Shown: piece after piece, positions 34,251 through 44,600 of the stretch | Numbering within the stretch: the stretch's first letter is position 1 | Layout: each line of letters starts with the position of its first letter | From: Parabacteroides sp900760525 | GTDB taxonomy: Bacteria; Bacteroidota; Bacteroidia; Bacteroidales; Tannerellaceae | Direction: 5' to 3' | DNA: 64,000 nucleotides | Assembly: GCF_049860805.1 (NCBI RefSeq) | Contig: NZ_CP187555.1 | Span: 3,472,001 to 3,536,000, forward strand | The notes under the pieces: generated by a model | Databases searched by the model: none | What the model was told of the DNA's origin: nothing | What the model saw: the letters and a program-made list of their open reading frames with translations, nothing else | Translations under genes and position numbers: made by a program

Positions 34251-34318
34251 AACAGAAGATTCAAAATACGGATATTCCTTCCCCGTTTTTTCAAGGTTTC
34301 TTGGAAAAAACAAAAAAA

Positions 34319-34360
34319 GCCGGCTACGACCGGAATATCATCATTCCATCGCAGCCGGCC
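34319..34360 (-). terminator. Terminator after susD
   Basis: GCCGGCTACGA (34319-34329) and TCGCAGCCGGC (34349-34359) form an 11-bp stem with one mismatch; on the minus strand it runs into TTTTTTTG. It lies about 50 bp past the susD stop and should stop SusCD transcripts before the structured region. Confidence 0.85.
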
Positions 34361-34408
34361 ACTTTCGGCTAATACCTATTTACTATATTTGACCTCCGGA
34401 TATAGAGA

Positions 34409-36211
34409 TTAATAGTAACCTTCATTCTGTTCTTCGCTGATTTCACCGACAGGATTCAGGCGGTCGATGTGTTTCTGCGGGATCGGACGAAGTTTGTGAT
34501 ACGGTTTGATATAGATCGCATCCGGGTTATATTTTTTCACCCAGTCGTACAACAGTTCGCAACGCACCAGGTCTTCCCAGCGGTTGGTTTCTCCCAGCAA
34601 TTCGCGTCCGCGTTCGTTCAGGATAAATTCGATAAAATCACCTTGCAGGTCGGCAGGAGTAACTTTCAGTGCGTCATACGTGCTTCCGGTATCATTCGTA
34701 CCTCCTTCGAAGAGCCAGATCTGTTGGTCTTTCTGTTCACCTTCGGACCAGGCGGCACGTTTGCGGATCACATTGATATATTCGGCAGCCTTGTCGAAAT
34801 CCCCTTTACGGCCGGCAGCTTCCGCAGCCAACAGATACGTTTCGCCCAAACGCATACGAACCCATTCGCGAGAACCCTTCTCTTCGGAAACGGAAGGACG
34901 GTTCGGGTCGAGGTATTTCACCAGTGACGGGAAATAACGGATCGAGTGTGTTTCGCGGGGGAAATAAGAATAGGTAAAGTTGGCACGGAACTTACGCATA
35001 TCATTGCTGTTAGATTCGTATCCGGTCTTTTCCATCGTATAATAGATAGCCGTATCGCCATACTGGAATTTCAGTTGGCCGGCAACCTGTCCTTTTGAAG
35101 GATCCGGGTTGAAGTAAACAGAACCGTCATAAGACAGGGATTCCCAAACAGGTAAGGTTTTCACATTATTGGCATAATATACCCACTTGAAACTCTTGTA
35201 GAAACGAGAATCATGCAGACGGTCGTACAGATCATCCATAGTCTTTTTAGTAGCCACATGACGGCGGAACGGACGGCCATTCTCAATGTCACGCAACATA
35301 CCGGGCTGGTCTTCATACCAAGATAACCAATAAAGATGCTGTTTGTTGCCGTCCCCATTGAACATAGGCTCTGTCGTAAACTGAACGGCAAACACGGTCT
35401 CGGAATTCCCCTGATTCTTGATATCCCACAGAGAGGAGAAGTTTTCTTGCAGAGAGTAAGCCCCACTGTTGATCACTTGCTCTGCATAATAAAGCGTACT
35501 GTCCATATCCGTCGCTTTCTGACCACGCGCATCCTTGACCGCACTGCCACGAGTCAAATAAACCTTCGCTAACAGATGGGCAGCAGAATAACGTGTGGCA
35601 CGTCCCAAAACCGAAGCCTTCTCCGGTAAATTTTCGGCGGCATTACGCAAATCACTGATGATGACATTATAAATATCTGCAACCGGAGCACGCTTAAAGT
35701 CCGTCCGAATCTCGAAACTGCCTTCCGTTACCAAAGGAATACGTCCGAACTGTTGCACCAAATCAAAATATAAATAAGCACGGATAAATTGCATTTCGGC
35801 ATAACTTTGTGTTTTCACACTTTCCAACAAGTCTTGGGAATCCAGAATCTTCTGCATCGCGATATTGGCATCACTAATCCCTTTATAATGATTTTCCCAC
35901 ATCTCATACAGAATACCGTCGTCCGGATTCAGCTGTGTCGCATATTTATTATACGATTCACGGTTACTACCATCTTCACCTTCCGTAAACAAGTCAGTTC
36001 CTAATTCGGTCAGAACATTGAAGCGTTCACCGCCGACTCCCCAGCGGAGGAAACCGTAAGCTGCCGTAATGGCGGCATTTACCCCGGCTTCCGTTTCATA
36101 ATAATCGTACGACATCACCGGAGCATCGTCTTCGCTTAACCAGCTGCTGCAACCTGATGTAGAAAGCGTCAGGCCTGCCAGCATATAGTAATATATAGAT
36201 TTCATTTTCAT
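34409..36211 (-). CDS. SusD/RagB-type outer-membrane nutrient-binding lipoprotein
   Basis: A 600-residue lipoprotein (MKMKSIYYYMLAGLTLSTSGC, lipobox Cys21) with the SusD TPR-like helical scaffold: AYGFLRWGVGGERFNVLTELGTDLFTEG, WENHYKGISDANIAMQKIL, EMQFIRAYLYFDLVQQFGRIPLVTEGSF, AHLLAKVYLTRGSA and the C-terminal VRMRLGETYLLAAEAAGRKGDFDKAAEYINVIRKRAAW ... ERGRELLGETNRWEDLVRC. It forms the lid of the SusC transporter. It lies 22 bp after susC. The ligand is not readable; the two peptidases flanking the locus make peptides at least as likely as glycans. Confidence 0.95.
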   Translation of the reverse strand: MKMKSIYYYMLAGLTLSTSGCSSWLSEDDAPVMSYDYYETEAGVNAAITAAYGFLRWGVGGERFNVLTELGTDLFTEGEDGSNRESYNKYATQLNPDDGILYEMWENHYKGISDANIAMQKILDSQDLLESVKTQSYAEMQFIRAYLYFDLVQQFGRIPLVTEGSFEIRTDFKRAPVADIYNVIISDLRNAAENLPEKASVLGRATRYSAAHLLAKVYLTRGSAVKDARGQKATDMDSTLYYAEQVINSGAYSLQENFSSLWDIKNQGNSETVFAVQFTTEPMFNGDGNKQHLYWLSWYEDQPGMLRDIENGRPFRRHVATKKTMDDLYDRLHDSRFYKSFKWVYYANNVKTLPVWESLSYDGSVYFNPDPSKGQVAGQLKFQYGDTAIYYTMEKTGYESNSNDMRKFRANFTYSYFPRETHSIRYFPSLVKYLDPNRPSVSEEKGSREWVRMRLGETYLLAAEAAGRKGDFDKAAEYINVIRKRAAWSEGEQKDQQIWLFEGGTNDTGSTYDALKVTPADLQGDFIEFILNERGRELLGETNRWEDLVRCELLYDWVKKYNPDAIYIKPYHKLRPIPQKHIDRLNPVGEISEEQNEGYY

Positions 36212-36233
36212 TCCTTATTTATTAAGATTAAAA

Positions 36234-39200
36234 TTACAAAGTCAAGTTTATACCAAAAATCCAAGAGCTGATACTCGGAGTACCGAAACCACTACCGTTT
36301 GTTTCAGGATTACCTGCCGCATTGACTTTGGACGCTTCCGGGTCGATACCTGTATAGTTGGTAAAGATGAACGGATTCTGTGCCGTGAAGTAAACACGCA
36401 GTTTCTCAACCATGAACTTCTGAGTCAAGCTCTTCGGCAACGTATATCCCATCGTCATTGTCTTCACACGGAGGAAATCCGCCTTTTCATAATAAGTGGA
36501 CGTGATGTAGATCGGACGCTCTTCGTCGATACTCGGGCGAGGATAAGCGTTCGTCGGGTTGTTTGGTGTCCAGTAGTCCACTTTCACACCACCATTACGT
36601 CCGCAATGTTCCACCGCATAAATATCGTTATACAGCATAGCGCCAAAGCTCGCATATAAGAAGACCGACAAGTCGAACCCTTTATAGTTGAAGGTATTCA
36701 CCATACTGGCAATCAGTTTCGGACGCGGGTTACCCAGAATCTGCTTATCAGCATCCGTAATCTTATAGTCACCGTTCACATCCTCAATCTTGATATCACC
36801 TGGAGCAAAGTCCGTACCGTTGGCGGCAAATTTCGCCATCTCGGCAAGATCTGACTCCGTGTTCTGCCAGATACCCACCTTGTGGTAGTCATAGTGAACA
36901 TTCACCGGCTGACCGATAAACCATTTGCTACCGATATCGTCGTTCTTGCCATTATACAGTTCAACGATTTCCTCCTTGTTGGAAGACAGCATCAAATCAG
37001 TTGTCCACTGGAAGTCTTTCGTATTGATGTTCATAGAGTTGATAGAAACTTCTATACCTTTATTACGCGTCTTACCCACATTCGAAAGCACATCGGGAAA
37101 ACCGGAAACAACCGGCAACTGGCGTTTCAGCAACAGATCATGTGTGTTCTGCATATACAAGTCGATCGTACCGTTGATACGTCCTCTCAACACACCAAAA
37201 TCGATACCCAAGTTCCACTGATCCGTCGTTTCCCACGTCAACAGACTGTTTGCCATCGCATTCGGAGCATATCCGATCGTCGGAATTCCACCATTATCAA
37301 ACGGATAACGGATCAGCGACAATGTACCTTTCGTCTGGTAAGGATCTACGGCCGAGTTACCGGTCTTACCGAAGCCAAGTCTAAACTTCAGGTTATCCAA
37401 CCAGCCGGAAGTATTCGACATGAACGATTCTTCATTGACACGCCATGCCAATGCGGCGGAAGGGAAAAGCACCCACTTGTGTCCGTCGGCCAAACGGGAA
37501 GAACCGTCGTAACGGGCGGAAACCGTCAACAGGTAACGTCCTAAATAGTTATAATTGATACGTCCCATGAAGGAAGCCATATTCCACTTAACCATCGAGC
37601 TACCGATCGTATTGGTCACCAATCCCGATCCCAGGTCATAATATTTCAGGTTATCGGCAGGCAGGTTCTCCATTGCGACATTCACATTTTCTCTTTTATC
37701 TTCCTGGATGGACTGCAACAAGGTTACACCCAACGTATGCTTGTCGTTAAACGTCTTATCGTAGAAAAGCATGTTTTCCAGTGTAAACATTGTGTACTTG
37801 TCCACCGCGTTCTTGGCATAGGAAGTACCCATACCCCGGTTGCTGGTCTTAGCAGACCTGAACTCGTAGTCCTGTACGGTACGGGCATCGATACCCAGGT
37901 TGGAACGGAACTTCAAACCGTCAACAGGCAGTTTGATATCCAGTGAATAGCTGCCTAAGTAGCGCGTCGTCTTCAACGGACGGTCCACGGCTCCCGGAAC
38001 AAGGTCCATCATCGTATTGTAAACATTATAAGAACCCGGTAACGGAATAATCTCGCCGTTATCATCCCACAACTGGGCCAACGGGCTTAAACGCCAACCA
38101 CCGGCAAGCCCGGCTCCGCGTTGCTGGACGGCACGCGAATATTGCGTCTGCGCCCCGATCTTCACATATTTGTTGATCTCGTGGTTCAGGTTCAGACGGA
38201 TCGAATAGCGTTCATAATCTTCATCTTTGAAAATACCGTTATTCTTATTGTAAGTAGCGGAGGCAAGGAAATTCGTCCGTTCGCCACCGCCGCGGATACT
38301 CAGTTGGTGGTCGGTCACCATACCGGTGCGAGTCACATGATCCATATACCGGGTAGTACGTACGCGGGACGGATTATAAACGCCATCTTCGCCCCAACCC
38401 ATCATGACCGATTCCATGATCGACGGGTCGCGTGTGAATCCCGGACAGACCATATCCTGATCCCTGGAAGCCACATCCGAGTTATAGCGGATCGAACTAT
38501 TGCTCGTATTACGATAAGACTCGCGCGTATATTCGGCATATTCCGGTCCGTCCCAGAAATCGAGCTGGTTCAGGATTGTCTGTGCTCCGACATATCCGTT
38601 ATAGTCGATCTGCGTCTTACCTGATTTACCTTGCTTGGTCGTAATCAGGATAACACCGTTCGCACCACGGGCACCGTAGATAGCAGTTGCCGACGCGTCC
38701 TTCAACACTTCCATGGATTCGATATCCGACGGGCTGATTTCGCCGATACCACCGGTAACGGGGACCCCGTCGATCACATACAACGGATCGTTGCTGGCGG
38801 TGATCGAACGTTTACCACGGATCATCACACTCGGGGTAGAACCCGGCGACCAGTTGGCATTGGAAACGACAACACCCGGAATACGTCCCTGCAATGCTTC
38901 CGATGCGGTGGAAGTCGGAACGGCCGAAATCTTGGCGGCGTTTACAGAAGCGACAGCCCCGGTCAAGTCTCTTTTCTTCACCGTACCATAACCTACGACG
39001 ACCACTTCATCCAGGCCCAGTGCATCCTCTTTCATCAGGATGTCAAACGTATTCTTGCCGTCGACCTTGACCTCCATCGGTAAAAAACCGATATAGGATA
39101 TTTCCAACAATTCCCCCGGAGCTGCCTCCAAAGAGAAGTTACCATCCATGTCCGAGATGGTCCCGTTGGTCGTCCCCTTGACAACGATATTCGCTCCGGC

Positions 39201-39569
39201 TACCGGAAATCCCGTTTCGTCCGTAATCACACCGGATATTTTCTTGGCTTTTTGCTGTTTGACAGGAGCCTCGGCCTTGACGATCACAATCGTCTTGTTG
39301 CTCACCTTGTAAGAAAGGCCATGCTTTTCCAATACCTGGGACAGGATATCCTTTAGCGGACGGTTGGAAGCGGAAACGACTACATCCGGATTTTCACTTA
39401 GAATGATGTCCCGGTAAACGACTGAAAAAGACGTTTGGGCTTCCAGATTCTTAAAAAACTCTTTCAATGTGACATTCTGCAAATTCATTGACATTGTTTG
39501 CGAGATGTCCTGTGCGTACATAGTTGTACACAAAAGCAGGAGTGCTGCACTCCGAAATACTTTCTTCAT
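36234..39569 (-). CDS. SusC/RagA-type TonB-dependent transporter with STN signalling domain
   Basis: A 1111-residue outer-membrane receptor. The start is set at ATG 39567-39569 (MKKVFRSAALLLLCTTMYAQ, signal peptide); an ATG 12 codons upstream is rejected. A secretin/TonB short N-terminal (STN) domain (about 30-95, NVTLKEFFKNLEAQTSFSVVYRD) precedes a carboxypeptidase-regulatory-like domain (ISGVITDETGFPVAGANIVVKGTTNGTISDMDG), the SusC TonB box region DEVVVVGYGTVKKRDLTGAV, the plug (IRGKRSITASNDPLYVIDGVP, SIEVLKDASATAIYGARGANGVILITTK-like) and the 22-strand barrel. An STN domain plus adjoining FecR and ECF genes implies transport-sensing regulation by trans-envelope signalling. Confidence 0.96.
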   Translation of the reverse strand: MKKVFRSAALLLLCTTMYAQDISQTMSMNLQNVTLKEFFKNLEAQTSFSVVYRDIILSENPDVVVSASNRPLKDILSQVLEKHGLSYKVSNKTIVIVKAEAPVKQQKAKKISGVITDETGFPVAGANIVVKGTTNGTISDMDGNFSLEAAPGELLEISYIGFLPMEVKVDGKNTFDILMKEDALGLDEVVVVGYGTVKKRDLTGAVASVNAAKISAVPTSTASEALQGRIPGVVVSNANWSPGSTPSVMIRGKRSITASNDPLYVIDGVPVTGGIGEISPSDIESMEVLKDASATAIYGARGANGVILITTKQGKSGKTQIDYNGYVGAQTILNQLDFWDGPEYAEYTRESYRNTSNSSIRYNSDVASRDQDMVCPGFTRDPSIMESVMMGWGEDGVYNPSRVRTTRYMDHVTRTGMVTDHQLSIRGGGERTNFLASATYNKNNGIFKDEDYERYSIRLNLNHEINKYVKIGAQTQYSRAVQQRGAGLAGGWRLSPLAQLWDDNGEIIPLPGSYNVYNTMMDLVPGAVDRPLKTTRYLGSYSLDIKLPVDGLKFRSNLGIDARTVQDYEFRSAKTSNRGMGTSYAKNAVDKYTMFTLENMLFYDKTFNDKHTLGVTLLQSIQEDKRENVNVAMENLPADNLKYYDLGSGLVTNTIGSSMVKWNMASFMGRINYNYLGRYLLTVSARYDGSSRLADGHKWVLFPSAALAWRVNEESFMSNTSGWLDNLKFRLGFGKTGNSAVDPYQTKGTLSLIRYPFDNGGIPTIGYAPNAMANSLLTWETTDQWNLGIDFGVLRGRINGTIDLYMQNTHDLLLKRQLPVVSGFPDVLSNVGKTRNKGIEVSINSMNINTKDFQWTTDLMLSSNKEEIVELYNGKNDDIGSKWFIGQPVNVHYDYHKVGIWQNTESDLAEMAKFAANGTDFAPGDIKIEDVNGDYKITDADKQILGNPRPKLIASMVNTFNYKGFDLSVFLYASFGAMLYNDIYAVEHCGRNGGVKVDYWTPNNPTNAYPRPSIDEERPIYITSTYYEKADFLRVKTMTMGYTLPKSLTQKFMVEKLRVYFTAQNPFIFTNYTGIDPEASKVNAAGNPETNGSGFGTPSISSWIFGINLTL

Positions 39570-39657
39570 GACTATGATAAATAGACTTAAGTTAGAATTA
39601 AACAATTGATTTTTAAAAACACTTTTTCTTTGATCTCACCTGTTCATTTCATAAGCT

Positions 39658-40644
39658 TTATTGAATTTTTAATTGATTAGACTTATTAATCGTTACATTG
39701 TTTCCTGTGATCTCATAAGTAAACCCATACTGGAATTTCAGAGCTTCCATGACGTACGGGAGTTGTTCATCCTTGAATGAACCGGAAATCGGATCGTTCG
39801 CGATCTCCGGGCATAGCAGGTCGATATGCACTCCATACCATCTTTCGATCTTCTGGAATACCGAACCCAGCTTTTCCGATTCGAACACCAGATGATTTTG
39901 CGTCCAAGCTGTCTCTTTTACATTATCTGTATCGTGAAAACTGATTTTCCCATTATTTTTCGAATAGATCGCTTTCTGCGAAGGCTTCAATATAAAACTT
40001 TCCGAAGGCGACCCGGAGTCGTAAAGACGGACGGAGCCTTCTATCAAAGAAGTCTCCACAAAGTCATTCTCCTCATACGAGTAGACATTGAAGCTGGTTC
40101 CCAGCACTTCGATATTCAAATTGCCGACCTGCACGACAAACGGATGCTTCCTGTCTTTGGAAACCTGGAAATAGCCTTCGCCCTTCAAACAGGCGACGCG
40201 CTTTCCATCGACAAAAGCATAAGACAAGGAACTTTCCGAATTCAACTTGACAGAGCTCTTATCCGGCAATGTCAACTGCACTTTATCACCGGCCGGGACT
40301 TCCGCCAGGAAAGAAGTGTTCCCATTCTGCAATTCATGCAAAAGAGAAAGGTTCCACGCCGTAACGGATAAGACGGCAACCACGGCAACGGCCGCCACGA
40401 TACGGGACCAGCGAATAATGGTTTTAGGAGAATTTATCTGCAACCGGAGCCTCCGGTGAATCTCCCGCTTACGGCCGGCTTCCATAGGCGGGAAATCGGA
40501 ATTTCCATTCCAAAACGCTTCCATCCTTTCAGACAGTTCCTGATCCGAAAGATGATTCAAGGACTCCTTGAAGTCCCCGAAATCTTCATGATTGGTCTTT
40601 CCGCTTAAGAATTGAGAATATAATTTATTAAATAAACCGGTCAT
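39658..40644 (-). CDS. FecR-family anti-sigma factor
   Basis: A 328-residue inner-membrane protein starting at ATG 40642-40644 (MTGLFNKLYSQFLSGK); an open extension of 38 codons upstream runs through the palindrome cluster and is not credible. A cytoplasmic sigma-binding region (about 1-80) is followed by one membrane helix (VAAVAVVAVLSVTAWNLSLL, about 95-115) and the periplasmic FecR domain (AEVPAGDKVQLTLPDKSSVKLNSESSLSYAF through VQVGNLNIEVLGTSFNVYSYEENDFVETSLIEGSVRLYD). The C-terminal DUF4974-like region contacts the STN domain of SusC. It should hold the ECF sigma factor inactive until SusC is occupied. Confidence 0.94.
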   Translation of the reverse strand: MTGLFNKLYSQFLSGKTNHEDFGDFKESLNHLSDQELSERMEAFWNGNSDFPPMEAGRKREIHRRLRLQINSPKTIIRWSRIVAAVAVVAVLSVTAWNLSLLHELQNGNTSFLAEVPAGDKVQLTLPDKSSVKLNSESSLSYAFVDGKRVACLKGEGYFQVSKDRKHPFVVQVGNLNIEVLGTSFNVYSYEENDFVETSLIEGSVRLYDSGSPSESFILKPSQKAIYSKNNGKISFHDTDNVKETAWTQNHLVFESEKLGSVFQKIERWYGVHIDLLCPEIANDPISGSFKDEQLPYVMEALKFQYGFTYEITGNNVTINKSNQLKIQ

Positions 40645-40750
40645 AATTTGTCGATTGTTTATAGTTACACGAACAAGTACTAAAAAAGTACCAGGCGTTA
40701 TTATATGTTCTAAAGCATATTCCCGCTCCTTTCCCTTATGACGTGCCCGA

Positions 40751-40866
40751 AGTTCCATCTAATGAAACCAAAAGTTTCATGCCTTGGAACCTTTAGTTTC
40801 ATTTAAAGGAACTCTTAGTTCCATTGAGAGAAACTCTTAGTTCCAAGCCATGAAATTATCTGGAAC
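40751..40866. repeat. Cluster of AGTTCC/GAAACT palindromes between ECF sigma and FecR genes
   Basis: In about 115 bp there are overlapping short palindromes: ATGAAAC-caaaa-GTTTCAT (40771-40790), GGAACT-ctt-AGTTCC (40808-40822), a GAAACT-ctt-AGTTCC relative (about 40829-40844), further AGTTCC and TGGAAC single copies at the ends, and an outer CTTGGAAC/GTTCCAAG pair spanning the centre. The spacing is irregular and multiple folds are possible. It fills most of the 267-bp gap between the ECF stop (40912) and the FecR start (40644). Confidence 0.75.
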
Positions 40867-40911
40867 TCCGGGAGCGGCTTGGGAAAAGGGATGCAGGCTT
40901 TTTTGGTCTTC

Positions 40912-41487
40912 CTATATGAAAAGGGCAAAAAGATAATTATATTTCCGGAGCTCCTCACGCAGAATCTTTAATGCGGCGGACAAATGATTCTTTACCGTTT
41001 GCTCGGACAAATCCGAAAGGGCGGCTATTTCGGCGTTGCTCATTCCTTCCTCTCGGCTCATTTCAAAGATGTTCCGCTGTGCGGGAGTCAGTTTTTGTTT
41101 GGCGATTGCCAACTTGTCGATAAAATCATCATAATATATTTTCTCTACGGAAGTATTATCCAATAGGTTCTCGTCTTCGCAAAAGCGAATGTAATCTTCA
41201 AAATCAGGGCGGTTGATCTGTTGGCGGAAAACGTCGATCACCTGGTTCTTGGCAATCGTGAACAACATGGATTTGAAAGAGCCCTCGACAGATAGGGTGG
41301 CACGCATGTTCCACAGCTTGAGAAACGTCTCCTGCACGATATCTTCCGCCTGGACAACAGACTTCGTATGCAACAAGGCGAAACCGTACAAAGAATCCGC
41401 GTACATATTATATAATGCATCGAACGCTTCATAAGAGCCACGTTTAAGTCTTTCTATGATATTGCTATGTATCGATAATTCACGCAT
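40912..41487 (-). CDS. ECF-type RNA polymerase sigma-70 factor
   Basis: A 191-residue sigma factor. Region 2: YEAFDALYNMYADSLYGFALLHTKSVVQAEDIVQETFLKLWNMRA. Region 4: KQKLTPAQRNIFEMSREEGMSNAEIAALSDLSEQTVKNHLSAALKILREEL. The start is set at ATG 41485-41487 (MRELSIHSN), preceded by GAGGT as a plausible ribosome-binding site; an in-frame GTG five codons upstream is less likely. With the adjoining FecR gene and STN-containing SusC it forms a complete sigma/anti-sigma/transporter circuit. Divergent from the second tricorn-like gene, with 130 bp between starts, so a shared regulatory region is possible. Confidence 0.95.
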   Translation of the reverse strand: MRELSIHSNIIERLKRGSYEAFDALYNMYADSLYGFALLHTKSVVQAEDIVQETFLKLWNMRATLSVEGSFKSMLFTIAKNQVIDVFRQQINRPDFEDYIRFCEDENLLDNTSVEKIYYDDFIDKLAIAKQKLTPAQRNIFEMSREEGMSNAEIAALSDLSEQTVKNHLSAALKILREELRKYNYLFALFI

Positions 41488-41617
41488 AATTACCTCAGTC
41501 ACCCCTAACTTTTAGTTCGTAAAGATAGAAATAAACTACTGAACGACTACTATCAAACTTATTTATCTCTTTTTTTATAATAATACCGTATCTTTATGCC
41601 CATCAAAAAAGCGAAGC

Positions 41618-44600
41618 ATGAAATCATTATTTATCCTGACTTCAGCACTACTATTTACGACAAACGTGCTGGCCGAAAATGATCCGCTATGGATGCGCTA
41701 TCCGGCAATTTCTCCAAACGGTGAAACAATTGCCTTTACTTACAAAGGCGATATCTACACTGTTCCGGCAAATGGTGGCAAAGCCACCCAGTTAACAACC
41801 CATCCGGCTCACGATACACGCCCGGTCTGGTCGCCTGACGGCAGCCAGATTGTGTTCGCTTCCGACCGGAACGGAAATTTCGACATCTTCGTGATGGACA
41901 AGGAAGGGGGCAGCCCGAAGCAGTTGACCACCCATTCCGCAAACGAATATCCGGAAACGTTCAGCGATGCGAAACACATCCTCTACTCTGCCTCCATCCA
42001 ACAGGATGCCAAAGACAGCCAGTTCCCGTCAAGCCAATTCCCGCAGATTTATCAAATCGGTCTGGACGGCGGACGGCCGGAGTTGTATTCATCCCTCGCC
42101 ATGCAGAGCCTGGCGCTCAATAAGCAAGGCGACAAGCTCCTTTACCAGGATATGAAAGGATATGAAGATCCCTGGCGCAAACATCACCAGTCGTCCATCA
42201 CACGCGACATTTGGTTGTGCAACCTCGGGCAGGACCGCACCTTTAAAAAGATCACTTCTTTCAAAGGAGAAGACCGTAACCCGGTATGGACGCCAGACGG
42301 TTCTTCCTTCTACTACTTGAGCGAAGAGAAAGGGAGTTTCAACATATTCAAAAACGACCTGACCGGCAAGAACAGCCGGCAGATAACCAACCATACCACG
42401 CACCCGGTCCGTTTCCTGACTTCAGACAATAACGGCAACCTCTGTTACGGATATGACGGCGAGATCTATACGGTCAAAGAGGGTGCACAGCCTAAGAAAG
42501 TGGATATCCGGATCATTTCGGACAAGGTGGAAAACGACCTGATCCACCAACTCAAGACAAACGGTGCTACCGATATCGCCGTTTCCCCCAGCGGAAAGGA
42601 AGTCGCCTTTATCGTACGCGGCGATGTGTATGTGACTTCGGTCGATTATGAAACGACCAAGCAGATCACCAACACACCGCAGCAGGAACGCGACCTCGAC
42701 TTCAGCCCTGATGGCCGCTCATTAGTTTACTCTGCCGAGCGGGACGGAATCTGGGGCGTTTATCAGAGCAGCCTCGTACGCAAGGACGACAAATATTTCA
42801 CCTATGCACAGGAACTGAAAGAAGAACCGCTGGTGGTAACCTCACAGGTCTCTTTCCAGCCGATGTACTCGCCTGACGGAAAGGAAGTCGCTTTCTTAGA
42901 AAACCGTACGACCTTGCGCGTGATCAACCTGAAGAGCAAACAGGTCCGCACCGTCCTGGATGGTAAATACAACTATTCGTATGCGGATGGTGACCAGTAT
43001 TACCAATGGTCGCCCGACAGCAAATGGTTCCTCGCCAAATACATCGCGATCGGCGGCTGGAACAATACGGATATCGTACTGGTAAAAGCGGACGGCAGCG
43101 GCGAAATGACCAACCTGACCGAAAGCGGCTATTCCGACAACAACGCCAAATGGGTACTGGATGGAAAGGCGATGATCTGGTCGTCCGACCGTGCCGGTTA
43201 CCGCAGCCACGGAAGCTGGGGAGCGGAAGATGATATTTACATCATGTTCTTCGACGGCGAAGCCTATGATAAATTCCGCCTCACCAAAGAAGAACAAGCC
43301 CTGCTGGACGATGGCAAAGAGGACAAAGACAAAGATAAGGACGAAGAAGACAAGGACAGCAAGAAAGATAAAGACAAAGACGGCGGCAAGAAGAAGGACG
43401 AGAAGGCAGACAAGCCTGTCGAACCGCTTAAATTCGACCTGGCAAATCGCAAAGGCCGCATCATGCGCCTGACCGTCAACTCTTCATTCTTAGGAGATGC
43501 CGTCCTGACTCCAAAGGGCGACAAGCTATACTATTGCGCCACGTTCGAAGACGGTTACGACCTGTGGGAACACAATTTCAAGGAGAACACCACCAAGCTG
43601 CTGATCAAAGGCGTAGGCGGCGGGACCATGTTCCCCGACAAGAAAGGCGAAAACATCTTCCTCGTTTCGAGAGGCCAGCTGAAGAAGATCGAGATCAAGG
43701 ACAGCAAAACGAAACCGATCGCTTTCAAAGCCGAATTTGCCTATCGCCCGGCAAAGGAACGCGAATATATCTTCCACCACACCTGGCGCCAGGTATTGGA
43801 CAAGTTCTATGATCCGGCAATACACGGCATCGATTGGGCTGGATACGAAAAGGCATACGAAAAGTTCCTCCCGCATATCAACAACAACTACGATTTTGCC
43901 GAAATGCTTTCCGAAATGTTGGGCGAACTGAACGGTTCACATACCGGCGCACGTTACCGCTCCGCCTCTTCCGCACCGGCAACAGCCAGCCTCGGCGCTT
44001 TCTATGACAACAGTTATACGGGCGACGGGTTGAAGATCGAAGAGATCATTGCCAAAGGCCCGTTAACAAAAGCCGGAACCAAGATCAAACCGGGCTGCAT
44101 CATCGAAAAGATAGACGGCACAGGCATCAAGCGCGGCGAAGATTATTATCCGTTATTAAGCGGCAAAGCCGGCAAGAAAGTGCTGCTGTCCGTTTATAAC
44201 CCGGCTACTAAGGAACATTTTGAAGAACAGGTTAAACCGATCACATACGGCGCTCAGTCGGATCTGCTTTACAAGCGTTGGGTGGAACAGAAGCGCCTGA
44301 TGGTCGATAAGTTGTCGAACGGAAAGATCGGATATGTGCATGTAGAGGGAATGAACAGCGAAAGTTTCCGCGAGACCTATTCCGAACTGTTGGGCCGTTG
44401 CCGCGAGAAGGAGGCTGTGATTGTCGATACGCGCCATAATGGTGGCGGTTGGCTGCACGAAGACCTGGCAATCCTGCTGAGCGGCGAACTGTATGCCAAA
44501 TTCACCCCGCGCGGGCAATTCATCGGCAACGATCCGTTCAACAGATGGATCAAACCGTCTTGCGTACTGATGTGCGAAGACAATTATTCGAACGCCCACG

